DNA of 64,000 nt, taken from positions 35,161 through 99,160 of the forward strand of contig LUCM01006555.1 in NCBI GenBank assembly GCA_008360955.1, in the 5' to 3' direction. The notes below the pieces were generated by a model. It did not search any database, was not told the DNA's origin, and saw only the letters and a list, made by a program, of their open reading frames with translations. Made by a program: the position numbers and the translations under genes. Shown piece after piece: positions 21,800 to 33,400 of the stretch. This stretch comes from Fasciolopsis buskii. Its lineage: Eukaryota > Platyhelminthes > Trematoda > Plagiorchiida > Fasciolidae. Within the stretch, counting starts at the first letter, position 1; every line of letters starts with the position of its first letter.

Positions 21800-22773
21800 G
21801 GCACTAGATAGACTGTCGAGGTCGGTTGTTCGGTTTGGCATGTGGTTTGCATCTTCGAAGTGCAAAGTACTGTTACAGGACTGGACGACAGCAGCACCGA
21901 ACTTGATACTGGATGGAGAGGAAATAACAATGGTGGACCGTTTCACCTACCTTGGTAGCTGCCTGTCCAACGATGGTAGTTCGGGATTGGAGGTAAGTAT
22001 GCGTATATCCAAGGCTCGTGCAGCTTACGCTGGATTGAAGCACTTGTGGCGTCGGCCTGATATTTCACTGAAGTTGAAAGGTCATGTGTACTGTGCTGTA
22101 GTGCGTTCAGTTCTGTTGTACGGTTGCGAGACGTGGAGTATGCGTGTGGGCAATGTTCGTCGGTTGGAGGTTTTCGACAACCGATGTTTACGTAGTATGG
22201 CTAGGATTGGATACAGTAACCGGGTGAGTAACATTGAGGTTAGGAATCTGGTATTGGGTGCCACTTCTGAAAATAGCTTGTTTCAACGTATGAAACTTAG
22301 TAGACTACGCTGGTTGGGTCACGTGTTGCGTACGGCGAACACAGCTCTAACATACCGTGCCCTCGTTTGAGCTCCTCCCAGTCCATGTGGAGGCCAATAG
22401 ATGACGTGGCAACGTGGGATGAGAAAATGTACAGCGAACTTAGGTAAAGTAGGTGTCTCACGCATTCGTGGTTGGGATCCGAAAGACTCGTCAACTAGTT
22501 GGCTGCAGACACTGAAGAATATGGCAGTGAACCGTGAACAGTGGCGATCTTGATGTCATTTTCTATCGAATCAGAATGGTTGAAAACACGTGCGTTTGTA
22601 CAGTTAGGCTGTTTTGTGTGTTGGCTGCAGCAGCGTTTTATCTTTTCCCGCCTGTGTAGGTCCACTCCCTGTTCCGCTTGGATATTCACTCTTTTTATAT
22701 AAACGTGTAACTCTGGGGAAAGGCAGCGGTCAGTGAGGCTTGCCTTGCTGTTTAACGCTGAACCATGATGATG
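21800..22773 (+). mobile_element. RTE element 3' end, left arm of a 974-bp inverted repeat
   Basis: A 5'-truncated RTE insertion that begins just after the catalytic box. The open frame to 22370 encodes QRALDRLSRSVVRFGMWFAS, CKVLLQDWTTAAPNLILDGE, VDRFTYLGSCLSNDGSSGLE, SMRISKARAAYAGLKHLWRR, RSVLLYGCETWSMRVGNVRR and RLRWLGHVLRTANTALTYRA, all standard for the post-palm part of RTE reverse transcriptases. A TGA ends it at 22368-22370. About 400 bp of 3' UTR follow, closing with ATGATGATG. The arm pairs with 26973-26000 without a gap. The retained frame and near identity mark it as recent. No convincing target-site duplication was seen. Confidence 0.85.
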
Positions 22774-25700
22774 AACCGGATAAAAAGCAAATTCGTGAAA
22801 TATGAAGTGAATGATGATTAAAAAACACTTGTCTTCTATAGTCGATGTCTCAGTTTTTAAGGATAGCAACTCGAAAATCAGTTAGTCGTTTCTGTTAAGG
22901 AAGCGGTAAACAGTTCAGAAGTATTCTTTAAAAAGAATCAGATTGTTGTTCACGTTAATACGAAAGTCCGTGGGGAGTTGCGTAATTTGTACTTATTTTC
23001 CCACCTTCGCCACAGCAATCTAGGCATTTACTGCATGCTTTTCCTTCATTTACGATGCAAAGTAAAGCTGTCGTAGTATTGGGCCGAAATGAATCCTCGT
23101 CTCTGGAGAGGAGGAATTGAACGAAGTTAATAGAATTTGTTATCTGTACGCTTGTCTTTCACTTGGTTGTTGTATGTTTGATGGGGTCTTCGTCTATACC
23201 AGGAGCACAACTGTCGTTCGCCCTTTTGTGACATCTGTGACGTCGGTGTGAAATCTGCTTATCGATCACAGTTTCAGTTTGCACTGCAGCAGTAAGGCGG
23301 ATTCTGGCATGCAGTTTAAAGACGTGGCAGTTGAAGACAGATTTGCGAAGATTGTCTATGATTATAAAATTAGCTGAGCTGAACTGAATGGATGCCGAAT
23401 CATCGGCTTTCGATTAGAATGCATGTGAGCTCCACACTACTTAGTTGCTGAAACCGAACTAGGGGTTCGACTTATAATGTCTTGCTCCAAGCCAAAGTTT
23501 TAGTCTAAAAAAGCAGCAAGATCTCCGTGTACTGGAGTGGGAGGGGTGGGTGGTTACTTATCGCTCGGTTCATGCGACTGTTGGGCGAGGCTAAGCATTC
23601 TGGATTTTCAATACGCTTCTCCGCCACAGATCCCCTTGATCATAGTGCCACACTCTTTGCAATTCGTCCGTGCCTTGTTTGGAATCAGTGTTTAATCATC
23701 TTTCCTAGGCTCAATATCAATTAACCTGGTGAAAAATGCTGAGAATTCGTGCGTTCATGCACTATGAACTTCTCTCAAATAACACTCAGTGCTTTGAATT
23801 GGACAGGATCACTATTTACATAATAACGGAAGGATTGCATCCATAGGGGAGCAGGAAATCTGTCACATCCAAACTGGAAGTTTTAGTTAGTTAGTTTGGT
23901 CAGTATTTCATACATCGCCATGTTTAACATAACGGGTAAATGCGCTCGGATTATTATCGTGTAGCTTTGTCACTTTTATCTGACCAATGAAGTTATGAGC
24001 TTAAACACTCATTTTCCGACCTATCATATACGAGGCTAATAAGTACGCTGCTGAGCCGTGCTACAACAGTTTCGTCACTGTTTTATATTTTACTGAGGTG
24101 CCTTCAGTTTCGTTGTGAATGCGCGATAATGCCGGTATTGTTAGCGCATGTAATTCGCCAATTTTCCAGTTACATTGGGTTACTTATCTCAAAGCAAATT
24201 TACATTCAGACCAGGGTTCGTCATTTTTATTGTTTTTTAAGCATTCACCGATAATCGTTTGACATACAAAAATGATTTTCACTTTCTCGTTTAGGAGCGA
24301 CTTGGCTAGTGTTATCTCCATCCGGCCGTTACCAGCACCAGCTCCACCGTTGGTTATCTGCATCTGTTCCACGCACTTTGACCATTGCGTTGGTTATCGC
24401 ACAATGATATGAATCTTCCGACTATGACGATGAGGACTTTCACTGCCCAGTTCCTGATACTGGTGTTACCTACAGTCTTCAAATTTTGTGCCTGGCTGTG
24501 TTCTTCTCCCTTTTCCCTCCATATATAACTCACTTTCTCGTGATTTCTCTATTCTTGTTTCTGTTCTGTTCTATTACACTGACCTTTTGTTGCTGTATCT
24601 TATTGAATGCAAATGCCGGTAAGCAAGTCCTTCCCCGTGGTTCTTCAGGAACCACGATTGGGTTGTTCTCAATTTTCAACACTGTTTTTTTGACATGTGT
24701 ACATTCAATCAGTCATCGTTATCCGGGTACACTTGTCGGTTTCCATGCTTTGATTTCGTTCTTATCTCTTGGATACCCCAGTTGGTCGGACGGATTCAGG
24801 CATATCTTTACTGCTTACTGACAGTCAATTGACCATAGTTTTCCTGTTTCGGTCAACTCATTTGCCCGAAGAATGCGAACGTTCTTATCGCAAAAGTATT
24901 AATTGGTCCCCTCATCTGTATCGTCTCAGACCAAATACCTGACGATAGTATCGGAGCGTACTGGGATCACATTTTCACACATCTGCTTAGCATAAAAATT
25001 TTGTTCATTGTAAAGGGTTTCCGGTGTCAACTTTGTTTTTTTTTGGAGATGAGCTCATCTTGAAGTCTTTATGATTGCCGTGAACGACCATAAATGCAGT
25101 AGCAAGTTATTGGGCCCCGGGTGCAATGATACAGGCCTTAAATGTTCACTAAGAGAAGTGAAGGTTACTCATATCCTTGTGATCGACGTTCTCCGATGGC
25201 TTTTCCGACCTCTTCAGATTCTTGAACTCGCTTGACTTAACCTTATGCGCATGGAGCTGATTTGTACTTTAGCAGCTGTTGACATCGTGGGCCTTCCAAA
25301 TGAGATGCGACACATTTCGCCATGCATTCTTTTCCTGTCAGTTATTCGGAGAGAATCAATTTATTCCATCGAAAGTGCTCGATAAACTTTCGATGGCATA
25401 AATTGATTCCCGGGAATAACTCATAGGAAAAGACTACGTGATGAAATAAATATTATTGTGTGTACGGCCATGTTCCCGTTTCTCCTAGTAAGTGTGCTGC
25501 ATTGTTCCCGAGCAAGAATAGAAAAACACATGAAACGGTCTTAAACAAGAACGAATTCCAGATACCGTTCAGATATAAGACGTCATACACACTGTGCATA
25601 TATTCGCGAATATGCAACCAAGATGGAAATAAGAAACCACTTGCTGATTATCTACTGGGTCGAGACACGAGAAGAAAACTGAGAAATCTGGTTCCGAAAC

Positions 25701-25999
25701 ATGGGAATATTCTGAAATATTGAAATGCACGCAACTGTTCGCCGTCTTGTCGCGCTTATGTTCAACGGGCTCACAGACGGCTCGTTGCTCTCATCGCTTA
25801 CAGAAGACCGTGTGCTGTTCGACTCAATCAAGACCCCAGAATCATAATAAACTTAGGTAAATATTCACATGATACCATGAGTCACTCCAGTGTGCGAATG
25901 GTCACTGTGACCGGTGAACTATCTTTGGCCGTAAATCCTCGCTCGAGCCATTTAGATTCACCCGGGCTGGGTGTGCTGTTATCGCTGCACAAAACACGG
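22774..25999. other. Spacer between the inverted RTE arms
   Basis: About 3.2 kb without a recognisable gene or transposon domain. Open frames (such as 24184-24372 minus and 24486-24821 plus) have no identifiable motif. The only clear structure is the long hairpin at 25329-25432. Confidence 0.4.
25329..25432. repeat. Long imperfect hairpin (about 47-bp arms, 11-nt loop)
   Basis: The left arm 25329-25375 and right arm 25387-25432 are near reverse complements (CTTTTCCT...CCATCGAAAG against CTTTCGATGG...AGGAAAAG), with a few mismatches and the loop TGCTCGATAAA. Weaker pairing continues about 12 bp outward. It could be a MITE, a foldback relic or a small-RNA precursor. Confidence 0.75.
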
Positions 26000-27874
26000 C
26001 ATCATCATGGTTCAGCGTTAAACAGCAAGGCAAGCCTCACTGACCGCTGCCTTTCCCCAGAGTTACACGTTTATATAAAAAGAGTGAATATCCAAGCGGA
26101 ACAGGGAGTGGACCTACACAGGCGGGAAAAGATAAAACGCTGCTGCAGCCAACACACAAAACAGCCTAACTGTACAAACGCACGTGTTTTCAACCATTCT
26201 GATTCGATAGAAAATGACATCAAGATCGCCACTGTTCACGGTTCACTGCCATATTCTTCAGTGTCTGCAGCCAACTAGTTGACGAGTCTTTCGGATCCCA
26301 ACCACGAATGCGTGAGACACCTACTTTACCTAAGTTCGCTGTACATTTTCTCATCCCACGTTGCCACGTCATCTATTGGCCTCCACATGGACTGGGAGGA
26401 GCTCAAACGAGGGCACGGTATGTTAGAGCTGTGTTCGCCGTACGCAACACGTGACCCAACCAGCGTAGTCTACTAAGTTTCATACGTTGAAACAAGCTAT
26501 TTTCAGAAGTGGCACCCAATACCAGATTCCTAACCTCAATGTTACTCACCCGGTTACTGTATCCAATCCTAGCCATACTACGTAAACATCGGTTGTCGAA
26601 AACCTCCAACCGACGAACATTGCCCACACGCATACTCCACGTCTCGCAACCGTACAACAGAACTGAACGCACTACAGCACAGTACACATGACCTTTCAAC
26701 TTCAGTGAAATATCAGGCCGACGCCACAAGTGCTTCAATCCAGCGTAAGCTGCACGAGCCTTGGATATACGCATACTTACCTCCAATCCCGAGCTACCAT
26801 TGTTGAACACGCAGCTACCAAGGTAGGTGAAACGGTCCACCATTGTTATTTCCTCTCCATCCAGTATCAAGTTCGGTGCTGCTGTCGTCCAGTCCTGTAA
26901 CAGTACTTTGCACTTCGAAGATGCAAACCACATGCCAAACCGAACAACCGACCTCGACAGTCTATCTAGTGCCTGTTGTGCATGGTCCGCAGACTCGAAC
27001 AGGCACACGACGTCGTCTGCGTAATCTAGGTCGCATAGGTTCCCTCCATTTTCCAGTTTGACTCATACATCCCGGAGACTTCGTTAAGCATCTTCCATCA
27101 CGTCGTCCATGACGAAGTTGTACAGGAATGGAGAGATGGGACATCCTTGTCGAACGCCACTAGTCGTTTCGAATGAACTTGATGGTTCACCGTATACCCT
27201 AACGCGACCATGGGTATGCGAGTACAATGCTCGCAACAGGTTTACGAACTTCGTTGGCCTACCCTTTCGGTGGAGGGCACTGAGCAGTGCTGGTCGATCG
27301 ACTGAGTCGAAAGCACCTTTTAAGTCGAGGAAGACTACGATCGTAGAGCGGCGGTGCGTGTGGCGCATTTCGACTAACTGTCGGAGAATAAATACCCGGT
27401 CGATGCAACCTCGACCTAGACGAGATTCGGCCTGTTTTTCGCGAATATTACTCTCGCGAATCGGTGCCAAACGGCGCAGCATTATCGAAGCTAGCACCTT
27501 AGTAACTATCGGAATTAAACTAATCCCACGGTGATTACTGCAGTCACTCCGTGCACCCTTTTTGAAGACGGGTATAATGAGTGACTCACCTCACGATAAC
27601 GGAATACGTTCCTCGTTCCAAATATCATGAACCAATGTGGACAAGAGATTTCATCAGAGCTTCCCCACCCAGTTTGAAAAGAACTGGAGGCAGTTCGTCG
27701 GGACCGGGTGCTTTTTCCTTCAAGAGTCGAGTATTCGACTGCACTTTCACCTTCGTTGCGGGATCAAATGACACCTCCCAAGGATTTGCAGCTGCAGACG
27801 TCGGACTAAATACGTTAGGTTGCGGCCAGCTAAACTGATCCTGGATGTACTCTACCCAACAGTCCGCCCATTGC

Positions 27875-27995
27875 TCTCATGGTGCACAATCGACTGTTGA
27901 CTGGGATCCAATCTAAAAGGGCTTCTTCAACCTTTTCACTCAAGACTATTCCTACACCGCGTTGACCCACAGCTTGAGTTGCTTCGTCTCCTGAA
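27875..27995 (-). repeat. Direct duplication inside the RTE endonuclease, copy 1
   Basis: These 121 bp repeat at 28238-28358 with about 93% identity by eye (offset 363, no gap). They encode the VGQRGVGIVLSEK...LLDWIPVNSRLCTMR part of the endonuclease, so the element contains this segment twice in the same orientation. Confidence 0.85.
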
Positions 27996-28237
27996 CAGGC
28001 AAGACGCATGGCCCACCTAAGCAGGACTCCAATGTACTCAGTTGTCCAGTTTGTGCATTAAAATCACCTGCTACCACTACAATGTCAGAGCGTTTGCTCT
28101 TCCGAACAAGAGTGACGAGGTCATCGTAAAACTCGTCTTTCTCCATGTCAGTGCAGCAGTCTGTTGGAGCGCATGCCGAGATAACATAAACTGCGCTTAA
28201 CACCACTATCCTTCCGGACACCCACTGGTCCCTGCAG

Positions 28238-28358
28238 TCTCATGGTGCACAAACGACTGTTAACTGGGATCCAATCTAAAAGGGCTGCTTCAGCCTTCTC
28301 ACTCAAGACTATTCCTACACCGCGTTGACCCACAGCTTGAGTTGCTTCGTCTCCTGAA
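28238..28358 (-). repeat. Direct duplication inside the RTE endonuclease, copy 2
   Basis: Partner of 27875-27995. This copy is in the natural position, followed (minus strand) by the rest of the endonuclease (CAPTDCCTDMEKDEFYDDLV, GDFNAQ) before the reading jumps into the other copy. Confidence 0.85.
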
Positions 28359-28744
28359 GTGCGAAGAAAATATCTTGACGAAACATCTGGCGCAGTTGGT
28401 TGAATTACTCCACTCGGCTGGAATCCTGAATTCGTGTTTCACTCACGCAGCAGAAATCAATCGAAAGTGAGTCCACTGTCCACTGTCAGAGCCAAACACG
28501 CCTGTTGGCCAGCCTGCATTAAAGTGCGCACATTGGAGGAACCGAGATTCAGAGGCTGACGAGGCTTGGGAAAATGTGAACTAACAGATGGAAAGCCACC
28601 TACTTTACTATTTGACAAAAGACAGTTGCGAGTATCGGGTGTTATCAATAGAGATACTATGGGTAGACAGAAGGGGCAAACAGATTGGATTGGAGATAGA
28701 AGAGACAGGTTGAATAAAAGAGGGAACACGGCCATCCTTAAGGC

Positions 28745-29360
28745 TTACCGTCAATCGACGCTATAGATGTCGTCGCGTCTTAGTCACCTCCCTAAAGTTT
28801 TGCTCCACCAGGCTGAGGGACTATTGTGAGACCCGATGTTTCCCATGGACGTGAGATCTGCAAGCGAAGCATGTTGGCAAATGCATGGCTCGTTTGATTT
28901 GATCCCAATGCTCATCTACGTACCTGTTCGCCGGGGTTCTTAACTCGTCTGCTAGTTTCTGCTCATAGCTGGTGCGAACAGCCGAATCAGGGACGTTCTA
29001 CGACCAACCGGGCTTGTCGATGCTCATTGAGGTGTTACAAAAACCGCATAAAAACTAATGCATGGTGCGAATGAACGTGTGTGGATCAGTGCAATTGAGA
29101 GTTTCGGACAGAACGGCACCAAGGGCAACGTACTGCCATATGGTCAACCTAACTCAGACTACCAGTGAAGTTAGTGTCATTTCGCGGTGCGATGCGAAAC
29201 CGCGTTATCAGTGGGGACATTATGGGTAGGCAGAGCTAGCAAAGATTCGGTTGAGGAAGGAAGAGACAAATTGAATGAAAGAGGGAACTCTTGGGGATTG
29301 GTGGACGGATAATGCTGAGGAGTCCATCCGCTACGCAGAGGAACGATTAGGCTTCTCAAC
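28745..29360 (-). pseudogene. Additional RTE remnants (EN-RT linker and 5' region)
   Basis: The minus strand near 28860-28960 reads YEQKLADELRTPANRYVDEH then WDQIKRAMHLPTCFACRSH, typical of the linker between RTE endonuclease and RT. A stretch at 29190-29290 is homologous in the same orientation to 28640-28740, which lies just upstream of the well-preserved RTE copy. These are therefore pieces of at least one further element, interleaved with or adjacent to it. Confidence 0.45.
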
Positions 29361-29919
29361 TTAAGCTTACGATTCTAACAAGCCCGTGATCGCAAGGCAG
29401 CGGAGTGTGACTGATTGGAAGCACATCTACTTGGATCAATTATTCTCCCATATGTTCTTCCGGCTGAGCTGCTAACTGGTTTCAACCCTCGACTGGGAGG
29501 ATTAGGAGACTACTTATTCAGGCCTCTACTCATTGATCTTCCAGGCATGATTGGCTCTTTGGTTTGAGATAAGACATCCTGTGTAGCACGTTAGATCATG
29601 GATGCACGCATGTCGTCGCTCAACCTCGAGGTGCAGTCTCATTGTGACAGTTTTTGTTAATTGCTCCTCTTGAATATGCCATTCTCAGGAACTAATGCTG
29701 CTCTGGCTAGTAATCCGTAGCGGCACCGACGTACACTCGGTGTTAATGTTGCTGCCTGGTGTTATTCGTTCGCGACTGATGAGAGTGTAAAAAGGAAAGT
29801 CAGTGTTCTGTTGGCGTTTGTTTTTTATTGCATCTGTGCCTGGTAATTACGAAATGCAACCGCCTTATCAGCAACGAGTTCCTTAACTTGGTCGTATAAG
29901 GGTATATGGTGAGCTGTCA

Positions 29920-30480
29920 CGTTCATTCGAATTGGCGGGCCTTGTTCGGCAAGAATGTTCCATGGTTCCATTCTCGTTTGACTTCGTCACCGTCAAGGTA
30001 ATGGCGAATTCCTTAAGAGGTATTCTGGATGTAGGGGTTAAACTGTCGAATAAGAAGAGGCTGTGTGACCTAGATTACGCAGACCATCTTGTGTGCTTGC
30101 TCGATTCTGCGGAACATGCGCAGCTTGCACTGTCAAAAGGCTGGATGAGAATGGTCTCAAACTTGATTCTTGGTGGACAGGCACTGGCGGTTGTCGACCG
30201 TTTTAATCGCCTGAGAAGCTGCGTGGCTAAGGAAGGTATCAAGTTATTGGAGTTGAGCATCCGTCTCTACACGGCCGGAACGACACGCTGGGCGGAAGTA
30301 CTAGCAGCATCGGCCTGATATTTCACTGAAGTTGAAAGGTTGTATGTACTGGTCCGTAGTAGACTCAGCTCTGTTCTATTTTCAGACATGGAGTTTAGGT
30401 GCTGCAGACGTTTCCATTACTTCGCTCACCGATGGGATAGTGGGATTGAGTGTTCACAGTGAACAGTATTGAATGAGTGA
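29920..30480 (+). pseudogene. RTE RT palm and thumb fragment (copy G)
   Basis: The open frame 29932-30318 reads GLVRQECSMVPFSFDFVTVK (decayed SGVRQGCPLSPFLFNFV). RLCDLDYADHLVCLLDSAEH follows, with the catalytic YADD changed to YADH, then VSNLILGGQALAVVDRFNRL. The continuation QPDISLKLKG and a SALFYF remnant run to about 30400. The second catalytic Asp is lost, so it is inactive. Confidence 0.65.
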
Positions 30481-33400
30481 ATAAAGAGTTGCGGCGAATA
30501 TTTAACAATGTTCTCTAATGTGCTGGGTCTCCTAAGTAAGTTGTGCATTCTACTTCAGCCAATTTTTACGACAACTCACCTTCCATCAAAGCGCTTGAGG
30601 TTGAGTTACTGCCAAACAACACTGGCTCAGATGAGAAAAAGAGAGGAAGCACTAATGGAAGGTCAACCCCACGGGTATAAGTTAAACAAATATATGGAGG
30701 AAAGATTTTGAATACAAAAGGCCACCGACTGCCTTTCTGGGTCAGTATGATATATTTTCTCCAAATATCGTTTTTTTCGGAGGGGCGGGGTATCTGGTGA
30801 ACTCCAACTGGATAGTCCGACTGCGCTTACACGAACCTGTACAGTGATTAAGATTCCTATCCTTTTTTGCCACTTAGACGCATTTTCCAGCTGTTCTGTG
30901 TGCGGAACATGTCCCAGCCACCGTTTACTCACATTCAGTGTTTGTTCTAAGGTTTGAACCCTAGGTTACAGTGTATTAGGCCCAACATATGGGTTATGGG
31001 GGAGGTTCTCTCACCATATTCTATCACTATTACGATGACATCGAAAGTTTTCGCAAACTTGTTCGCAATGGCTGCGTTCTGAATCATAGGGAATGTCTCC
31101 CCGACTCCTCAATGTCTCGAACTTTTGAACACAAATTGTCTCCTTAATATATTCGAAGATGCTTCATCCGATGTACGACTACTCAAAGAGGTACAACTAC
31201 TCTAGTGGATTTACTTCCCCCCAAAGAACATGATGGTTTCCAGTCAGTCCAGTCCTACAAAAGGGTTCGTTTTATTTTCATAATTCATTGAAATAGTAGA
31301 CAGTTACTGCTAGGGAGTCCAGCCGATAAGCAAATGGACGATTGGGATACCCAACCAATGCCTTTGATTCTAAAACTGACCTGTCCGGGTAAAAGCCCGT
31401 CTGCTTGGATTAGTCATTCCTCCACTTCTGCTTCCCCGGCTGGGTTGCCACCCCAAAACAACCTCGACCTGAATAACCGGAAGATTACTTCGTTATTCTC
31501 CTGCCCATTGTCATTCCCGGTATGATTAGATCTCCATTTTCAGATAACCTACTAGGCAATGAAGACCTACATGCCGCCACGTCATTTTAAGACGCAGTTT
31601 CATAGATCGGGCTAACGAATCATCTCAATAAACCTTGGGATTCAAAAGTAGGGCATGGTGACTATACGTTCCATTGGTAGCCAGTTCATAAACAGAGATG
31701 ACATTGGCATGGCTAACTAAAAGTAAATCCATAAATACACCACTATTTACAGAGAGCTGTACGAGATTGGTGAGAACAAAAGCCGACAAGAACAAAGCAT
31801 CACATGTTGGTCACCAGCGGTGACGTGTTTTCGAGTTCAGCTCGAAATCAACATCGGGGAGTAGTGTACCGGAGTGGTTTGCAACGGATAGGGATGCAGT
31901 TGGATTTTGATCTGTTAAAATGTAATATGGGACTCTGGGAGTTGCACCACCTGCGGCAAACACCCGTCATCACACGGACTTCTATGTTGTTCATAGCTAG
32001 TAAGTGGTCGCCCTTGTTATCCATCAAGATGAAATGCATGGTCATAAGTTTCAGTACGCAGCTAGTCTTTTAGTAAGCGAGTAGTGTCTGCATGGTTAGC
32101 TTTCACCTATCGAGGGTAAATAAGTGTCATCATCAACCTTCCCAGAATCGTATCTTATGCTTGCAGATAAAATAGATTTTGTAGGCATTCTGTCCACTGA
32201 TTTATATGGCAGAGCAACTCCCCAACTCACTCGATTTCTTTGGGTGCCCACAAACATCCACAGGTCAGAGTTTGGTTCGATTTCTGACCAAAGGCCAACG
32301 GGGCACCCAATGAACCGTGGGGGGTTTAAAAACGCCTGGGTAAGAAAACGTGTCTTCCAGGTACAACCGTTGTAGAACAATAAATACAATCCGAACAACA
32401 CAGTCGATTTCAAACGTTCCACCCCCCACCCACCCCCTCGAAACCAGCGATTCACGTATTACGTTTCATCCTCATTTCACTTCTTCGGTAATAACAGGCG
32501 GTGCTTTTCCGGGACCATTTGGGACCAATAAAATACACGCCAGTTTCCGGCGCCGTTGATCACAATAAGTGGTTTTCCTGCGAATTGCTACCAGTACACT
32601 CGGAAAGTACTCATTCTGCTGGTTCAAATTGAAACCAACCAGTTAATCAGTAACTGCAATGTGGCTCCACAATTGCTGGGATCTCTTGCGTGATGCACCA
32701 TCTCACCAAAGTACTGACCGTTGATTACTTTCAATTCGGGACAAAAATAAGCAAGCATTTGTTGTCTGAGCATCTGTTTGACGTGCCCTAAATGGGTAGC
32801 TAACAAGTTGAACGCTATCCACTGTGCGTCCCTTTGTGTGGGCATTTTTCAACGTTCTTCAAACATCGGTTAGCGAATCTGGTCCTCATGTCCATCCGGT
32901 TTGGCCTTGTCTGGGGAACAACAAGAGGGGTTATGTTTTCCAGCATGGTTTTCTTTTCATTCATTCCTTAGGATTTGCATTTTCAATTAGCAACTAATTT
33001 TAGTGTAAATTAATAAACCTAGACTGTTATGGTAAATTTTGCTTCCTGTGACACCGGAAGTAGAAAAAAAAGAACAAAAGCTTACGAAATGAGAAAGCTT
33101 GAGTGGATGTAGGCAGTAAATCTTCATGAAGGTGTTCACTTGCGCGGATTCAGTGGTTTTTGTGCATGTACTTGTTCCGTATAAGGATGGCTAGTGTTCA
33201 CATTTAGGAATTGACTATCTTTTGGGTTGCATTCAACGTCAGGGATCTTTCAAATCAGGAGCTGACCTCCGATGCGTCGTGCACGTAATTTGAAGCCAGA
33301 TCGCGGAGTTCATCTGCCAGGTCACTTCGATTGATCGATAACAGCGCATGAAGAAGTAGACCGACCTGGGACACAAATGCAGGTAAAAGCGAAGTCAAAG

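Larger units (their letters stand above)
26000..28740 (-). mobile_element. RTE non-LTR retrotransposon, best-preserved copy
   Basis: Read on the minus strand. The endonuclease starts near 28560 (NLGSSNVRTLMQAGQQACLA) and continues QRGVGIVLSEKAEAALLDWI, VNSRLCTMRLQ, and SDIVVVAGDFNAQTGQLST at 28020-28110. The RT enters at 27497 (LASIMLRRLAPIRESNIREK) with motif A VVFLDLKGAFDSVDRPALL and TTSGVRQGCPISPFLYNFVM. The catalytic CDLDYADDVVCLFESADHAQ lies at 26985-27040. The post-palm region and 3' UTR (26000-26973) are the right arm of the inverted repeat. Key catalytic residues GDFN and YADD are present, but frameshifts, a stretch of lost sequence near 27580-27850 and an internal duplication (27875/28238) make it inactive. 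The 3' end at 26000 carries CATCATCAT on the + strand, that is an ATGATGATG tail. Confidence 0.85.

Noticed and set aside
22495..22869. 124-codon frame on the minus strand, nearly identical to a + strand frame at 25877-26278
   Set aside because: The identity comes from the RTE inverted repeat; the frame is antisense to the RTE 3' UTR and not a gene.
29773..29805. CTGATGAG followed by GGAAAGTC, possible hammerhead
   Set aside because: The core box and a GAAA are present, but the bases between them cannot form stem II and no stem I partner is evident.
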